Shown here: piece after piece, positions 34,401 to 45,547 of the stretch | Layout of the letters: each line of letters starts with the position of its first letter | Numbering within the stretch: position 1 is the stretch's first letter | Assembly: GCA_024345305.1 (NCBI GenBank) | Contig: BRON01000011.1 | Location: forward strand, 496,001 to 560,000 | Source: Mrakia gelida | Taxonomy: Eukaryota > Basidiomycota > Tremellomycetes > Cystofilobasidiales > Mrakiaceae | DNA: 64,000 nt | Direction of reading: 5' to 3' | Program-made: the position numbers and the translations under genes | Notes under the pieces: model-generated | What the model saw: only the letters and a program-made list of their open reading frames with translations | What the model was told of the DNA's origin: nothing | Databases searched by the model: none

Positions 34401-37178
34401 CCTCGCTCAGAACAACATCAAGACCTTCGACGACCTCGCTTCGGATTCGATGAGGATCGAGAGACTCCTTTCCAAGAAGGCGCCGTTCGGAGCTCAGGTG
34501 AGCGAGCGCTCTCTTTGAAGACGAGGAGATCGAGGGCGCGAGGACGAACTGAACCCTTCTCTTTTTTCGATTGCAGCTCGTCGAGGTCATCAAGGGATTC
34601 CCCAAGTTCAGTCTCGATGCTCAGTGAGTGCATATATATCTTCTCCTCGTCTCGTCTCGAATCATCGCCGATCCTGATCTTCGTGCTCACTTGCAGGGAG
34701 AAATCGATCTCGAGTGATGGTGGTGTCTCGCCGGTCGCTGTCGAGCTTGGTTCGTCGGATCTTCCCTCCTCACCTCCTTTGCCCGGTCCCGAAGCTGACT
34801 GAACTCTTCTCCTCCTCGTTCTATTTTCTCAGAGTGCACCATGAGCGTCGCCGTCGGCAAGAACTTCAAGATGAAAGGCTTCCGAACCTCCATCACCGTC
34901 TCGTCGCTCGTCATCACTTCCGACTTCTCTCTGGTGGATTTCCGTCGCTCGAGTAAGTACTTGACCGATTCCCTGCACCGCTGCTCGAGCCGAGAGGGTG
35001 ACCTTGCGCGTCTTCGACGAACTCGAGTTGACCCTCTTTCTTTCCCTCCTTCAGACATCAAGAACTTCAAGAAACCTCAGAAGTACACCGTCACTGCACA
35101 CCTTCGAAAGCCGAGCGAGAGCATTACCGTCTATGTTTCCTGTGAGTGTTCTTCGTCGTCTCTCGCCTCTCCCCTCAGCTTTCGTTTTCAACGCGTCCTG
35201 ACTTCTCTTCCCTCCCAGGCAACGAGATCGTCGGAGTCGGAGCTTTCGCTACCTACCATCCTCCCGAGATCGCTCCTTCCGAGTACCCAGTCCCTGATCT
35301 TCGACCGAAACGTCAGGCGAACGACAAAGGGTCCGAGCCGATGATGGATTCGGAGGACGAGGATCGTTCGAGACCGCCGACGAGGAGTGCTGAGGAGATG
35401 GACAATGCTGAGGAGCAGGCTCGTGAGTCCCTCTTTTTATTTGCCTCTCTCGAAGGGACACGAGCTGACTCTTCGCTTTGATGTTGTTGTGTAGCTTCGA
35501 AGAAGAAGCGACCAGGTCCCAAGCCTGCCGACTTCGATCAACCTCCCATCAAGCTCGAGAACGGGAAGTGGAAGTGAGTGTCTCGTAACCTCTTCCTTCT
35601 TCGCTTGATCGTGGCTGACTCTTTGCTCTTCTCTTCTACAGGTGCAACCACACTTGCCGAGACAAGTCCAAGTGCAGTCACTTGTGCTGTCGAGAAGGGA
35701 TGGCGTGAGTTCGATTTCTTCTCTGTCGAATCGACGCGACGCAGTCTCGGCCTTTCGCCTCTCTCGCTCTCGAGCTGACTCACATCCCCTCGTCTACCTT
35801 CACTGCCTCCTTCCTTCTAAAAGGCATCCGCCTACCAAGAAGCTTCCTCGAGCACCCAGCAAGGAGACTCCCGCCGCCGCTTCATCTCCCTCGAAACCCT
35901 TCAGTTCGAACAAGCCATTTGGATCCACCAACGCTTTCTCCTCCCAGTCGAAGCCCTTCGGAAGACCCTCCAACGCTCCGAACTCTCCAAGCAAGTCCTT
36001 CCGAATCAAGCCCTTCCATCCGCCGACAAAGAAGGAGGAGTTCGAAGACGTGAGTCGCTCCATCGTTCCGCTCCGTTGTGCCTCTCGTCAGACTGACTCG
36101 TCTTCATCTCTTTCTCTCCGTCTCTAGATCATCTCTGAAGACGACGAGCTTCCTGATGGAGCCGCCATGTTCGACGTTCGACCGAACTCAGCGAAGGAGG
36201 ACGTGGAGGACGACAACTCGTCAGCGCTGTACGGAGACGACGAACTCGAACGGATCATGGCCAACCTTCCGGATCGAGCGTTCAAGGGATCGAAGGGTAA
36301 GGGGAAGGGGAAGCAGAAGGCTGAGAGGGAGCCGTGAGTATCGAATTTCTTTCTTGCGAAGGACGCGTCGAAAAGAACGAACCCTGACTGACCTCCTCTT
36401 TCCTTCTCGCTCAGCACACCCGATTTCACCTGGACTCTATCAGAAGGCAACGAGGACGAGCAGCAGCCGATGGACGTCACTTATCAGTCCTCGGAAGAAG
36501 CAATCATCGATCTTCGAGGGAAATCTTCCACCGAACCAGCAATCTCGTCGACCAAAGCGAAGCTCGCCAAACTCGCCTACGTCCCTCCCGTCGTCGAATC
36601 GCCATCTCCACCTCCCCTTCCTCGATCGAAACGACCTCTCCCTCGAGCCAACGTCAACTCGACACCTCTCTTCCTTCCGAAGTCGACGACATCCTCCTCG
36701 CCGATGTGGAACGCTCCTCCTCCTCCTCCCAAGAAGGTCGTCGCCGTCGAGAAGAAGAAGAAGGTCGAGTCGGAAGATGAGGACGAGGACGAGGAGATGA
36801 GTCCGTTCGTTCCAGAGACGTCGAAGACCAGTGAGTCTCTCTTAGTCTACCACCGAGCCTCGTCCTCGAACGCCCACGCTGACCCTTTTCTCGACGCTTT
36901 CGTTCAGCAGTCGCCTCTTCTTCGCCGAAGTCAGATGTCGTCGCGTCTCCTGTCGTCCAACCGTCCGCCGCCAAGTCCAAGGAGCCTGCCTCTACCAAGC
37001 CACTCGAGTCAGAGGGAGATAGCAGTGACGAGGAGGACGATACGATGGTGAGTCCTTCTTCCTTTCGTTTCTCGTTCGCTCGAGAAGGACGCGTCGACGA
37101 GTCGTCTCTGACCACCCTTTTCCTTCGCTCTCGTCTCAGAAATGGTTGCTCGCTGGCGGAGTAAAAATCGTTGACTGA
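28463..37178 (+). CDS. HFM1: HFM1/MER3 meiotic DNA helicase, apparently disrupted
   Basis: About 46 exons. The Gln/Pro-rich N-terminus is followed by a Ski2-like helicase core: FGCFNAVQSQCF (Q region), SAPTGSGKT (motif I), VYIAPTKAL (Ia), FLIDEVHIL (II, DEVH), FVALSATVPN (III), GLIFCPTRNG (IV), FHHGGLS, STSTLAVGVNL (V) and QMIGRAGRPQFD (VI). Winged-helix and Sec63/HhH-like parts follow (LRSMNAKAWEGRG; ILAQNNIKTFDDLAS). The MER3-type zinc finger CNHTCRDKSKCSHLCC separates this from Brr2/Slh1, and a long disordered tail ends WLLAGGVKIVD. MER3 unwinds DNA to stabilise meiotic crossover intermediates. Lesions: in-frame TGA at 34071-34073 (between RHAV and ISKSILDI), and GGGAGT at 32086 where motif V needs a GTGAGT donor. 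One GC-AG intron starts at 30042. May be a pseudogene. Confidence 0.88.
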
Positions 37179-37591
37179 ATCATTGTCGTAGTCTAGCTTT
37201 TGCACGCGTCCTTCTTGTACAATCTCGTTAGCCTTGATCTCTCGCCTGCTCGATCTTTATGCCTCCCGGCCCTCGTCCCCGTTCTCGCACGCCTCTCTTC
37301 CTGCATATGCTTGAGCTCCCTCAAGATTATGACCAGACAGCACATCGTATATACCCCAAGAGAACAACAGACAAGTGAACTAAGAAGAAGCAGATACCGA
37401 AACAGAACGAGGAAGAGCCCAAATTGAAAGTCCATTCGAAAACAAGAAAGGAAAGCACGCGAGTCAACACTGGGAACGGAGAGCTAGATAAGTCAGATCA
37501 GGGGAAGAGATACTATGCTATGAGAAAGAATCAACACATACAACTTAGAGGCATAAGAGATAAATAAATCGTCGGTCGACCGTCGACGCGT
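37179..37591. other. intergenic region between convergent genes
   Basis: 3' flank of HFM1 and of the first F-box-like gene; AT-richer than its surroundings near 37470-37570. No gene was seen. Confidence 0.45.
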
Positions 37592-39158
37592 TTAAACCAG
37601 CGCCGCAACGAAGTACGTATCGAGTCGATCAGCCGGAAGTCTAGACTTGAGCTTCTTAGGCTTACTAAGGTAGGTAGCGACCTCGCTAACAGCGATCAAT
37701 CTCCTCCACCACCCTCCCTCTTCCTTGAGACCCCACATCACACTCATCTCCACGTTCTTCCCTGGACCTCCTCCTCGCTTCAGCGCCTCGAGGAAAGCGA
37801 AGGTTCCGTCTGGAGTGACTGGAACGGACGACACTCCATCTCCTACGAAGCGTTCGAGGCGAGTCCAAGACGGAAGGAACCAAAGATGATCCTCCTCGAC
37901 TAGGACGATCGAGGGGACGACGTCTCTTGCAGCGTTTCCATAGTTGTAATGTATCTCCCTGGGATTGAGGAGGGCCAAGATGGGAGCCCACTGGAAGAGG
38001 GAGGTAGGGATATTGGCGGGGTCGATGTGAAGGGAGGTGATTTGGATGGGTGGAAGAGGAGGACCGAGGGTGGGTGCTCTGTTGAGGGAGAGTGCGAGGA
38101 GTTTCCAGTTGAACTCTTTCGCAGAGAGCTTGAGGATGTGCGGAAGGAGTTGAGATCTGATTCGATTCGAGCAAGCGGTAGCTGTCTTTGATGCGAGCGA
38201 GAGAAGCGAGTCAATTGCGTTTGACAAGGAACCGCGACGCGTCGACGTCGCCGAAAGAATCACCCTCGCGTTGACGAACAGAACAGCCTCCTCCGTTCCC
38301 AGCTTAATCCCACCCTTCCGATAGATGAGGCTCGACGCCAACTCGAGAAGCCTGGGAGAAACTCCGCAGAGGGCAAGGAGGGCCGATCGAGGGAGGAGGG
38401 AGGCGATTTCGTTGAAGAGCTCGACGGGCATGGATTCGAGGGAGGCAACGGGAAGACCGTCGGCGGGCTGAGGGACGATCTGCTTGTACTTGTGCTGTTC
38501 GATCAAAGTCAAGAGGTCAGAGAACGGTACGCGGAGGGAAGACAACATTCCTCGAAGACGACGGACGCGACTCACACCACTCCAAACCCAACGCCCAATT
38601 CTCTCCTCGCCTCTATACCCTGCCTCCCATACCCAGTGTCCTCCAGGAAGAGACGCTCGTGAGATTTCCTTGATAGCGAGATCGCTCTGCTCCACCTGTA
38701 GCTTCAGAAGCTCGTTATCCACGAGCAGCTGCCTTGTCGTTTGGAGGAGGATCGAGTTCTCGTGCGAAAGACTTCCGACGGTGGCCGAGAGTTGATAGAC
38801 GAAGGAGGTGAGTTGTGCGAGGGTCGTTTGGTGGTCGAAGAAGGTTGAGGAGTCGTTTTGGAGGTAGGGATTGTACGTCCTCGAAGGTCGAAAGGACGGG
38901 AACGAATTGAGGTACTTCATCTCGTTCCCGACTCGATGCTGCTTGGGGAAACGAGCGCAAAAGAAGGATCGAGGGGTCAGCATAGCATGCTACCTAGCGT
39001 GGAGTGCACTAGGCTCCTATCAACCAGGGGAAGACAAGAAGAAGGGTGGAAGGAAGGAAAGGTGGCGTAGATTGATCGTGAACGAGATCGACCGAATCGA
39101 AAGAAAGACTCACGTTCTCGTCGTACCCTCCGTACTTCATCGCCGAAGGGTTCGACAT
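37592..39158 (-). CDS. coiled-coil F-box-like protein (paralogue 1)
   Basis: Four exons (39158-39114, 38941-38576, 38495-38265, 38185-37592) give 411 residues. Introns 2 and 3 are in frame with no stop, so a naive ORF runs straight through them. The N-terminal half is a predicted coiled coil (LTSFVYQLSATVGSLSHENS; LLVDNELLKLQVEQSD), followed by the conserved GGHWVWEAG motif. An F-box-like helix set comes next: LESMPVELFNEIASLLPRSA and LCGVSPRLLELASSLIY. The C-terminus is an unknown 200-residue domain with WAPILALLNPREIHYNYG and SWTRLERFVGDGVSSVPV. F-box proteins recruit substrates to SCF ubiquitin ligases; here the coiled coil may mediate dimerisation (inference). A diverged tandem paralogue lies at 39972-41421. 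Confidence 0.75.
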
Positions 39159-39971
39159 CGAGATGAGGTGGATAGGTCCTTGGGTTGCTGGGAGAGCTTA
39201 GAAAGAAGGAGGGAGAAGGGGAGGGGAGGGAAGAGGGAGATGGTGTCGGAGGGGTACCGAAATGGGAGCAAAGAGAGTTCAACCCTTGCGCCTCTCGAAA
39301 AACTGGGCTTTCTGACTTCAGATTTATCTAGAGCACAACGTTCCAGATAAGAATGAATCCTATGAGTGCGTGCCTGACCCAAGGCTAGGGCGGGTGAGGG
39401 GAAAACAACGAGTCGTTCGCGACTAGACTTCCTCGAGCCTCGGCGACCGACGTCGACTGATTTTGCCTGCTCTGTCTTCTTTCCTTTCGTTTTCTGACCT
39501 CAGAGGTCATCCAGATGATAGGACGCGCGGGACGGTAGGTCATAATCCCTTTCGATATCCCGTTTGAGCTCCGAACTAATAAGCATTGGCTCGTTCCCGT
39601 CGCGTCGACGTCGTCCTCACGCAGACCTCAGTTCGACCGAGAGGGACTCGCCATCATCCTCTGCGCTCGTCATGGTCTCTCATTACGATCTTCCACGGAC
39701 CTCGGGTCTTGCAGAAGCTCATTGAGGCCTCCGTCAAATCGTATAGATGAGGGTCACGTCTCTAAAAGATCACGAAGGAGAAGCGACGACGCGTCCGAAG
39801 TCGAAACTTCCTTCAACTCCCCGACGTCTACACAGCAGCTCAGTCGAAAGTAGGTACCTTCAAAAACCCTCTCTTCGATTCTCTGGCGTAGATTGAAGAA
39901 GAAGTGGAGGGAAGGAGGAATCACGTCAGCGAAAGAGAGTCGCGTCGAGGAGACGTCGATGTCGAAGGGAC
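39159..39971. other. spacer between the F-box-like paralogues, containing an HFM1-derived fragment
   Basis: 813 bases with no intact gene. Its centre is the duplicated HFM1/MER3 piece (39430-39671). The sequence right after the fragment (39672-39750) is open for a while but matches nothing I recognise. Confidence 0.6.
39430..39671 (+). repeat. 242-base duplicated fragment of the HFM1/MER3 gene
   Basis: Aligns without gaps to 32456-32697 of HFM1 with six mismatches (97.5% identity). It spans the end of one intron, the motif VI exon, the next intron and the following exon, ending just after where that exon's donor would be. The donor GTTCGTC of HFM1 reads GCTCGTC here. It has no start codon or partner exons, so it is a non-functional gene fragment. 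Both copies have the same orientation, 6,974 bases apart. Confidence 0.95.
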
Positions 39972-41421
39972 TCACGCTAGCAAAGCCACCACAAAAGCTC
40001 TAGATCTGAGCGATGTATCTCGCTCAGGTAAACACTTCAAGAACACCTCAATCTCCCTCTCCTCCACGATCTCCAACTTCGACTGCCTCTGGTCCTCGTA
40101 CACCCTCAACAACCCCATCGCCCGAACCTCTCCCGCCGCCCTCATCAACCCACAAAACGCGAACTCCTCACTATCCACGAGGAGAGGTACCGATCGAAGT
40201 CCTTTTGCTACGAAGACTGTTAAGCGAGTCCAGCGAGCCGAGGCGGCGACGAGGTGGCGATGGACATGAGAGGTAGTTGGAGCGAGACCTTCGTCTTCTC
40301 CCTCGTTGGATCCGTAGTGAAGGTGTTGAGGGTTGAGGAACCAGAGGAAGGGGGACCAGCGCTCGATGGAGAACCCGGGGAACTTGGGATCGCGTTCGAG
40401 GCAGAGGAGGTCGATGGGGAGGGAGGGGAGATGACGAGCGGCGCGGGAGAGGGGAGCGAGGTGTTTGGATTTGAAGGAACGGTAGGTGAGGGAGAGGCGA
40501 GATGGGACGAGGAGGGGTGTGATCCGGTCATCCATGGCGAAGGGTTCCTTGAGCTGTAAAGAGTCGAAGGCGAAGAGAGTCAGAGACGCATCGAGCAAGC
40601 GGAACGAAACGAATGAGAGAGGACGCGTCGAGCTCACCCTCGTGAGGACGAAGCTGGCGGCCTCCCTCGAAGTCATCACGACCGTTTTGGTGGCGTAGAT
40701 GTTAATCGATGCTCGCTCGAGAAGCTTGAAAGAGACTCCACAGAGTCTCAAGACGTCCGGTCGAGGGAGGAGGGAGACGATCGCGTCGACGAGTTCAACA
40801 GGGAGGGTTGTGAGGGAGGGAGGAGTATCCGAGTGATGCGAGGGGTGAATTTGGCGAGAGTTGCATGCATTCTGAGGAGAGAGAGAAAGGTGGTCAAAAC
40901 GGCTGATCTGAAAGCGGAGAGAAGCTGGAGGAGGGAAAGAAGAGGGGACGAACGAGATTCCGCGACCAACTGTACGTGCCCTTGCCCTCCTCACCCGCTA
41001 CTCTCCTAGCGTCCCAGCCCCAATGACCATCCGGCAAAGCTGAAGCTGCGATCTCCTTGATCACCCGACTCGACTCCTCGGCCCTTCTCTTGAGCTCCTC
41101 GTTCTCGGACGAGAGACGCGCGACCATCGACGAGAGATGAGCGATCTTCCAGGTTTGAGCTTCGTTCTCCGACGAAAGTCGACCGACGGTGGTAGAGAGG
41201 TGTTGGACGGCGACGGCGAGTTGGGAGAGGGACAGACTGTCTGGATTAGGGAGAGGAGGTTGGGAGAGAAGGGCAGGGGCGGCAGGCGAAGAGGGAGGCT
41301 CGACGAGGGGAGGAGGAGGATGGGGAGGGAGGACGTCGGTGTGGTCGTTTTGCTTGCCCTCGGGAGTCGTCCGATCCTGAACGGAGGCGGAATGGGAAGT
41401 GAGGATACAGTCAGGTCCCAT
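39972..41421 (-). CDS. coiled-coil F-box-like protein (paralogue 2)
   Basis: Three exons (41421-40954, 40871-40638, 40553-39972) give 427 residues. A Pro-rich start is followed by a coiled coil with the repeated phrase VGRLSSENE / VARLSSENEELKRR, then ALPDGHWGWDARR. The F-box-like part reads LTTLPVELVDAIVSLLPRPD and LCGVSFKLLERASINIY. The C-terminal domain shares WSPFLWFLNPQHLHYG and RWTRLTVFVAKGLRSVPL with paralogue 1; both proteins end in a hydrophobic FV-x-AL. By eye the two are only about 30% identical, so the duplication is old. Exon 1 ends at a GTTCGT donor. The start is ATG 41421; an upstream in-frame TTG is unlikely to be used. Confidence 0.75.
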
Positions 41422-42128
41422 ATTCAAAGGAGTAAGACGTTGAAGACGTCTAGATGGCTGACGGAAGGGAAAGAATGGGAGGGAGGGAAGGGAGGAGGAA
41501 AGAGTTCAAGCTCACCGTTTTCTCCTTCCTCGGCTGGTTTACCTCCTTCGGAGCTGTTCCAATCAACAGAAGGTGGAGGTTATGTGGAAGTAAATGAATT
41601 CTTGTGCTAGGCTCTGACTGAGCAGCGAGTAATTCAAGGTGTTTTTGGAGACTGAGGGGGTTGGGAGAGGAGATAAGGATGAGTCGTCGAAAACGAAGTT
41701 GAGCTCGACGTTCATCGCCCTTCGCCTCCCTTCCGACCCTCCATCTTCCCGTCGATATCGCCAGAATCACCTTCCAAGCACAGATTAATTCTTTCATCTT
41801 TGAGAGGCGTTGGATGGAAACTAATGAGATCGTAATCTCAGGGCCTAAGGAAGCGAAGAAATGTCATGCAGCTGCTAACACGAAAGCCTCGACTCGCTCC
41901 CTCCTCCTCCTCGTCGTCGCGTCAAACCAGGTCGTGTACACTCAAGCTCTGCCGGAACTATCCCACCAGCACCACGAGAGTACGCAAAGAGAAGACGAGA
42001 ATCAGTCATCTGAGTTCGCTTCTCTCCCGCTCCGTCTCCCAACCTCTCAGCCCGACCCGACACGTCGACAGAAAGACTAGACCTCGCTGTTAATCACCTC
42101 AACCCCCGGTCCTCCTCTACCCAGATTT
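41422..42128. other. intergenic region
   Basis: 707 bases. A minus-strand frame (41797-41450) is open but shows no family features and is probably 5' leader or chance. No gene is supported. Confidence 0.4.
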
Positions 42129-43584
42129 TCATCCCCCTCGACTCAAGTCCTCCAGAGCCTGCATCGCAGCATCCCTTTTGGCTTCCTCGACGGTCTTCCC
42201 AACTCCGCTGAACTTCTCAACTCCCTCGACGTCGAGCACGATGCTGGTCCACGCGGCTCCGTCTGTTCGACTTTCGAGGAGAGAGAAGAATCTTGATCGA
42301 GGATGGAGGGTGAGGAGGAGCTGTACCGGATCCGAAGGGGTTTGAGGGGAGAAGGAGGAGGAGGCAGGATTCGAGGACGACGCGACGGACGATCTCCTGG
42401 GTCGGTTGGAAGAGAGGACGACGTTGCTGGCGACCGAGGTAGGAGCGGGAGGAGACGTATCGACGTTCGGGGAAGGAGAGGGCTCGACGGAGAGGACATG
42501 CTGAGGGAAAAACGGGGACCTGGCAGCGACGAGCGACGGTCGGATGGACGTTCGTTTCGGGAGGGATGGCATCGCGAACGAGAGGCCAGGTTGGAAGTCG
42601 GGAGGGGGTAGGTTGATATGGTGATGAGGTGGTGTGTCCTTGCTTCTCCAGGGAGTCATCGAAGGTCCTGCGGCGAGGGACGAAGGAGGAGGAGGAGGGA
42701 GAGGGAGAGATTCGGCTCTGACCCTGTCGAGTTGCTGCTGATGCTTCTCCAAAGCCACCTCGTCCTTTGAAGAAGTAGAGGGCTCCTCTCTCCCATCTTC
42801 AGCTTCTGCTCTCTCCTTCTTCTTCCTGCCCGAACGACTGCCCCGCTTCATCCCCTTATAAGCGTCCTTCAGCTCTCCCTCGAGCTGCTCCAGTCGAGCT
42901 CGCATGCTCGAATGATTCTGCTTCCACTGCTTCCTCTCCTCTTCGAGAGTTTGCTCAGCTTGGATCCTGAGCGTTCGCTCCTTCTCGAGGTCCGCAGCGA
43001 GTCGATGTTCGAGTTGGGATCGAAGGGGAGAGGGTTGAGCTTGGACGAGGTCGCTGACTCCTCCAGCTTCGGACGAGGAGGAGCTGAAGGGAGAGAGCTT
43101 CTCGAGAGGAGAGAGGGATCGTCGGTCGAGGGAGGCAGGCGAAGGGGTGTGGGTGGATTGGTGATGTTGGTGCTCGAGACCTTGGTTTCCGTTGGGGAAG
43201 AGGAGGGAAGGTCGGGAGGAAGGGAGATGGAAGCGAGAGGGATCGGGGTTGAGGAGGCTGTTGGGTCGTTCAGGGTGTCGTCCATCGAACCAGAGACTCG
43301 TTCCGTATGAGGGGGAAGAAGGAGAGAAGACCGGATCGACTCTCTGTGACGTAAATAAGGGCAGAAAAGCGTCAGCACAGAGAAGGGGAGGGGGAGAGAA
43401 GAAGAAAAGGGAGGGAGGGAGGAGAGGTCGAGCTCACCTCTTCCTCGTCGAGCTTGATCCTCTTCGAAACACCCCCTTCTTCGTCTTCCTCTCGACTTCG
43501 ACGGGTGGGGAAGTGAGAAGAGACAGTAGAGTTGGAGTGAGAGGTCGAAGGGGCGTAGGATCTGTTTTGTGGATGGAGAGGCAT
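42129..43584 (-). CDS. coiled-coil protein with C-terminal double-stranded-RNA-binding-like motif
   Basis: Two exons (43584-43438, 43343-42129) give 453 residues. It starts MPLHPQNRSYAPSTSH and carries a nuclear-localisation-like KRIKLDEEE. A long charged coiled coil follows (AADLEKERTLRIQAEQTLEE; MRARLEQLEGELKDAYKGMK), then a basic GRKKKER patch and a Ser/Pro linker. The C-terminal 60 residues, SFFSLLESR-like then WTSIVLDVEGVEKFSGVGKT and VEEAKRDAAMQALEDL, fit the second half of a dsRBD (G-x-G-x-T-x-x-x-A-K-x-x-A-A). RNA binding is inferred. Upstream, at 43717, another frame begins MSLDDDGEEEQMLEADLLLL and looks coding; it would join this protein if the run of seven G at 43607-43613 were one base shorter, so the true start is uncertain. 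Confidence 0.7.
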
Positions 43585-44001
43585 GTTCAGGTTGCGAGGG
43601 AGGGAAGGGGGGGCCCTCGACGACCTTCGTCTTATCTTTCCCCTTTCCCCTCCCGGCCAGCAACAACAGATCTGCTTCGAGCATCTGTTCTTCCTCTCCA
43701 TCATCATCCAGTGACATCGGATCTTCTTCGACAAGGAAGATCGCTCGTTTCTTCGTCTCTTCTCGTCGTCCTGAGCGAACCAACGAGCGAGATAGATGTA
43801 GACTCCGTCTCTCCCTTTTCCTCCGACTGCCTTCGAGACTACATACTCCGCTCGTACAGAGCAGCTCGGATCCTGAGACAACGGACTATCGACGTGACGC
43901 TCTTCTTGGCTCGAACCTTATGGCTCGAAATCTCTTCGTCCTTCTTCCACCAAAGCGGTGTTCCCTCCCAACCACCATCTCCTCCCTCCGACTCGCTCGA
44001 C

Positions 44002-45315
44002 ATGTTCTCTTCCTCGCCCAAACTCATCTCAGTCGTCTTCCCAGACGGACAAGAGAAGGTTTTCACAGCCTCCGACGTCGTCGAAGGGCACATCACTCTC
44101 CGCCTCGTATCGCCAGGATCGTTTGTGAGTTCGTCGTTGAGCTCCCAGATCTGAGAGATCACCCGACTGACTCTACGGCCTCCTCACGTGTATCTTCGAC
44201 TCTCAGATATGATTGAAGTGCTTGGTCGGAAAGCTGGGAGTCTCGCAATGGACGAGCAGAATCAAATTCCTTTCCTTTTCATGTCCGTTTTGTTTAGTGC
44301 CCTTCTGTCCTCTCTTCCTCCCCTTAGCGTTTCGCTGACTCAACCTTCTTTATTGAATTTTTCATCGACTATCACAGGCCTCCCTCGATCTTCGGCGACC
44401 CAGCCCTCGTGCCACCTTCCATCGCTTGCAACAACGCGTCTCTTGCTCCCTTCGCTCCTCCGCCTTCTCCTGGATGGCCAACAGCAACGACGGAGAAGGA
44501 GTACAAGCAGAAGCTTTTCGGTAAGAAGAACAAGATCGTCGTCAAGGTTCGTTCGCTTCCTTTCTCTCTCGGCCGAGGAATCTGCTCGACGTTGCGTCCA
44601 GCCTGACGACGCGTCTCTTTCACTCTTTCTTTCTTCTCTCTCTCTCAGTTCACTACACCCCCCTTCCCCTCTCTCCCCCGATCCACTCTCATCCCTTACC
44701 ACCTCTCGATCCTCATCCTCGCTCCTCCCTCAACCTCCGAAGGCTCCGGACCACCGCTCTCCCTCCCCTCCCTTTCGGACATCAACCTCCTCCTCACGCG
44801 AAACGTCAGCAGTCAGGCTCAAAAAGGAGTTCGGACGTACAACCAGCATGTCGGACCTCTGATCAAGGACTTTAAGAAGGAGATTCGAGTTTGGGACGAT
44901 GCTCCGAGGTGGCGAGACGTCGAAGTCGAGGTCGAGGGAGGAGGAGGAGGACGGAAGGTCGAAAAGAGGTGGGGACAGGAGAGGGTGATAGTGGGAGAGT
45001 TCGAACTTGGCGGAGCCTTGGTACCGACGTTCTTTGGTCAGTCGACGAAGGGGCTGTTGAGCTGCAGTGTGAGTCAATCGAACCCATCTTTTGCGTTTGA
45101 GACGACGCGTCGCGTTTTGCTGATCGCTTTCTGTCTTTCGACGTCTTTCTCTGCATCAGTACGCTCTCCGACTCGAGATCGAGCTCAAGGGACCAATGAA
45201 CGATCTCGAGATCGACGACTTCATGCCTCTCGTCCTTTCCTCCAACTGCTATGTCGGTCAGCCGGAGGAGGTCGCGAGACGGTCATCGTGGGTTTCGATG
45301 CTGAGGTGCGATTAG
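44002..45315 (+). CDS. arrestin-like domain protein (5' exon structure uncertain)
   Basis: Likely exons 44002-44128, 44404-44546, 44649-45068 and 45160-45315 (281 residues). The start MFSSSPKLISVVFPDGQEKV with VEGHITLRLVSPGSF resembles the first strands of an arrestin_N fold (a ligand strand followed by a G-x-(I/V)-x-L-x-L pattern). The C-terminal half has LIPYHLSILILAPP, VGEFELGGALVPTFFGQSTK, YALRLEIELKGPMNDLEI and FMPLVLSSNCY, the usual ending of fungal arrestin-like (ART/Vps26-like) folds. Such adaptors bind membrane cargo and ubiquitin ligases. The join between exons 1 and 2 is the weak point: GTGAGT at 44125 and GTTCGT at 44129 are both possible donors, and a further exon near 44212 cannot be excluded. 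At 281 residues it is short for an ART protein. Confidence 0.6.
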
Positions 45316-45485
45316 ATCTGGACTTTCCTTCTTCTTTGTGACTACGAGATCATTGATAGGTGAAGACCCGTGAATATATAGGGAGATATGGAGATCCGCG
45401 AAGCCAACTTCGACCCTCCCTTCCCTCCTCGAAGTCGACTGACTCAAACCTGAGCTCTTCCCTCCCCTGAATCGGCCCTCCCCCT

Positions 45486-45496
45486 CCCCCCCCCCC
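45486..45496. repeat. eleven-C homopolymer
   Basis: A run of eleven C on the plus strand in a CT-rich 3' flank. Prone to sequencing and replication slippage; not inside a coding exon. Confidence 0.9.
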
Positions 45497-45547
45497 GGCC
45501 TTCCGAGCAAACTACTCGTAAGTCCCGTTGATCGACTGTTCCAGCGC

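Noticed and set aside
39672..39971. Possible continuation of the HFM1 fragment into a small chimeric gene
   Set aside because: The frame after 39671 is open for about 25 codons, but there is no start codon, the donor is destroyed, and the sequence matches no later part of HFM1.
43372..43881. Minus-strand frame upstream of the dsRBD gene reading GVYIYLARWFAQDDEKRR
   Set aside because: Looks protein-like for about 30 residues, but there is no ATG in frame (only TTG at 43881), no acceptor to bring in an upstream exon, and it lies in the 5' leader of the divergent arrestin-like gene.
43839..44162. Minus-strand frame MISQIWELNDELTND and so on
   Set aside because: Antisense of the first exon of the arrestin-like gene at 44002; no splice support.
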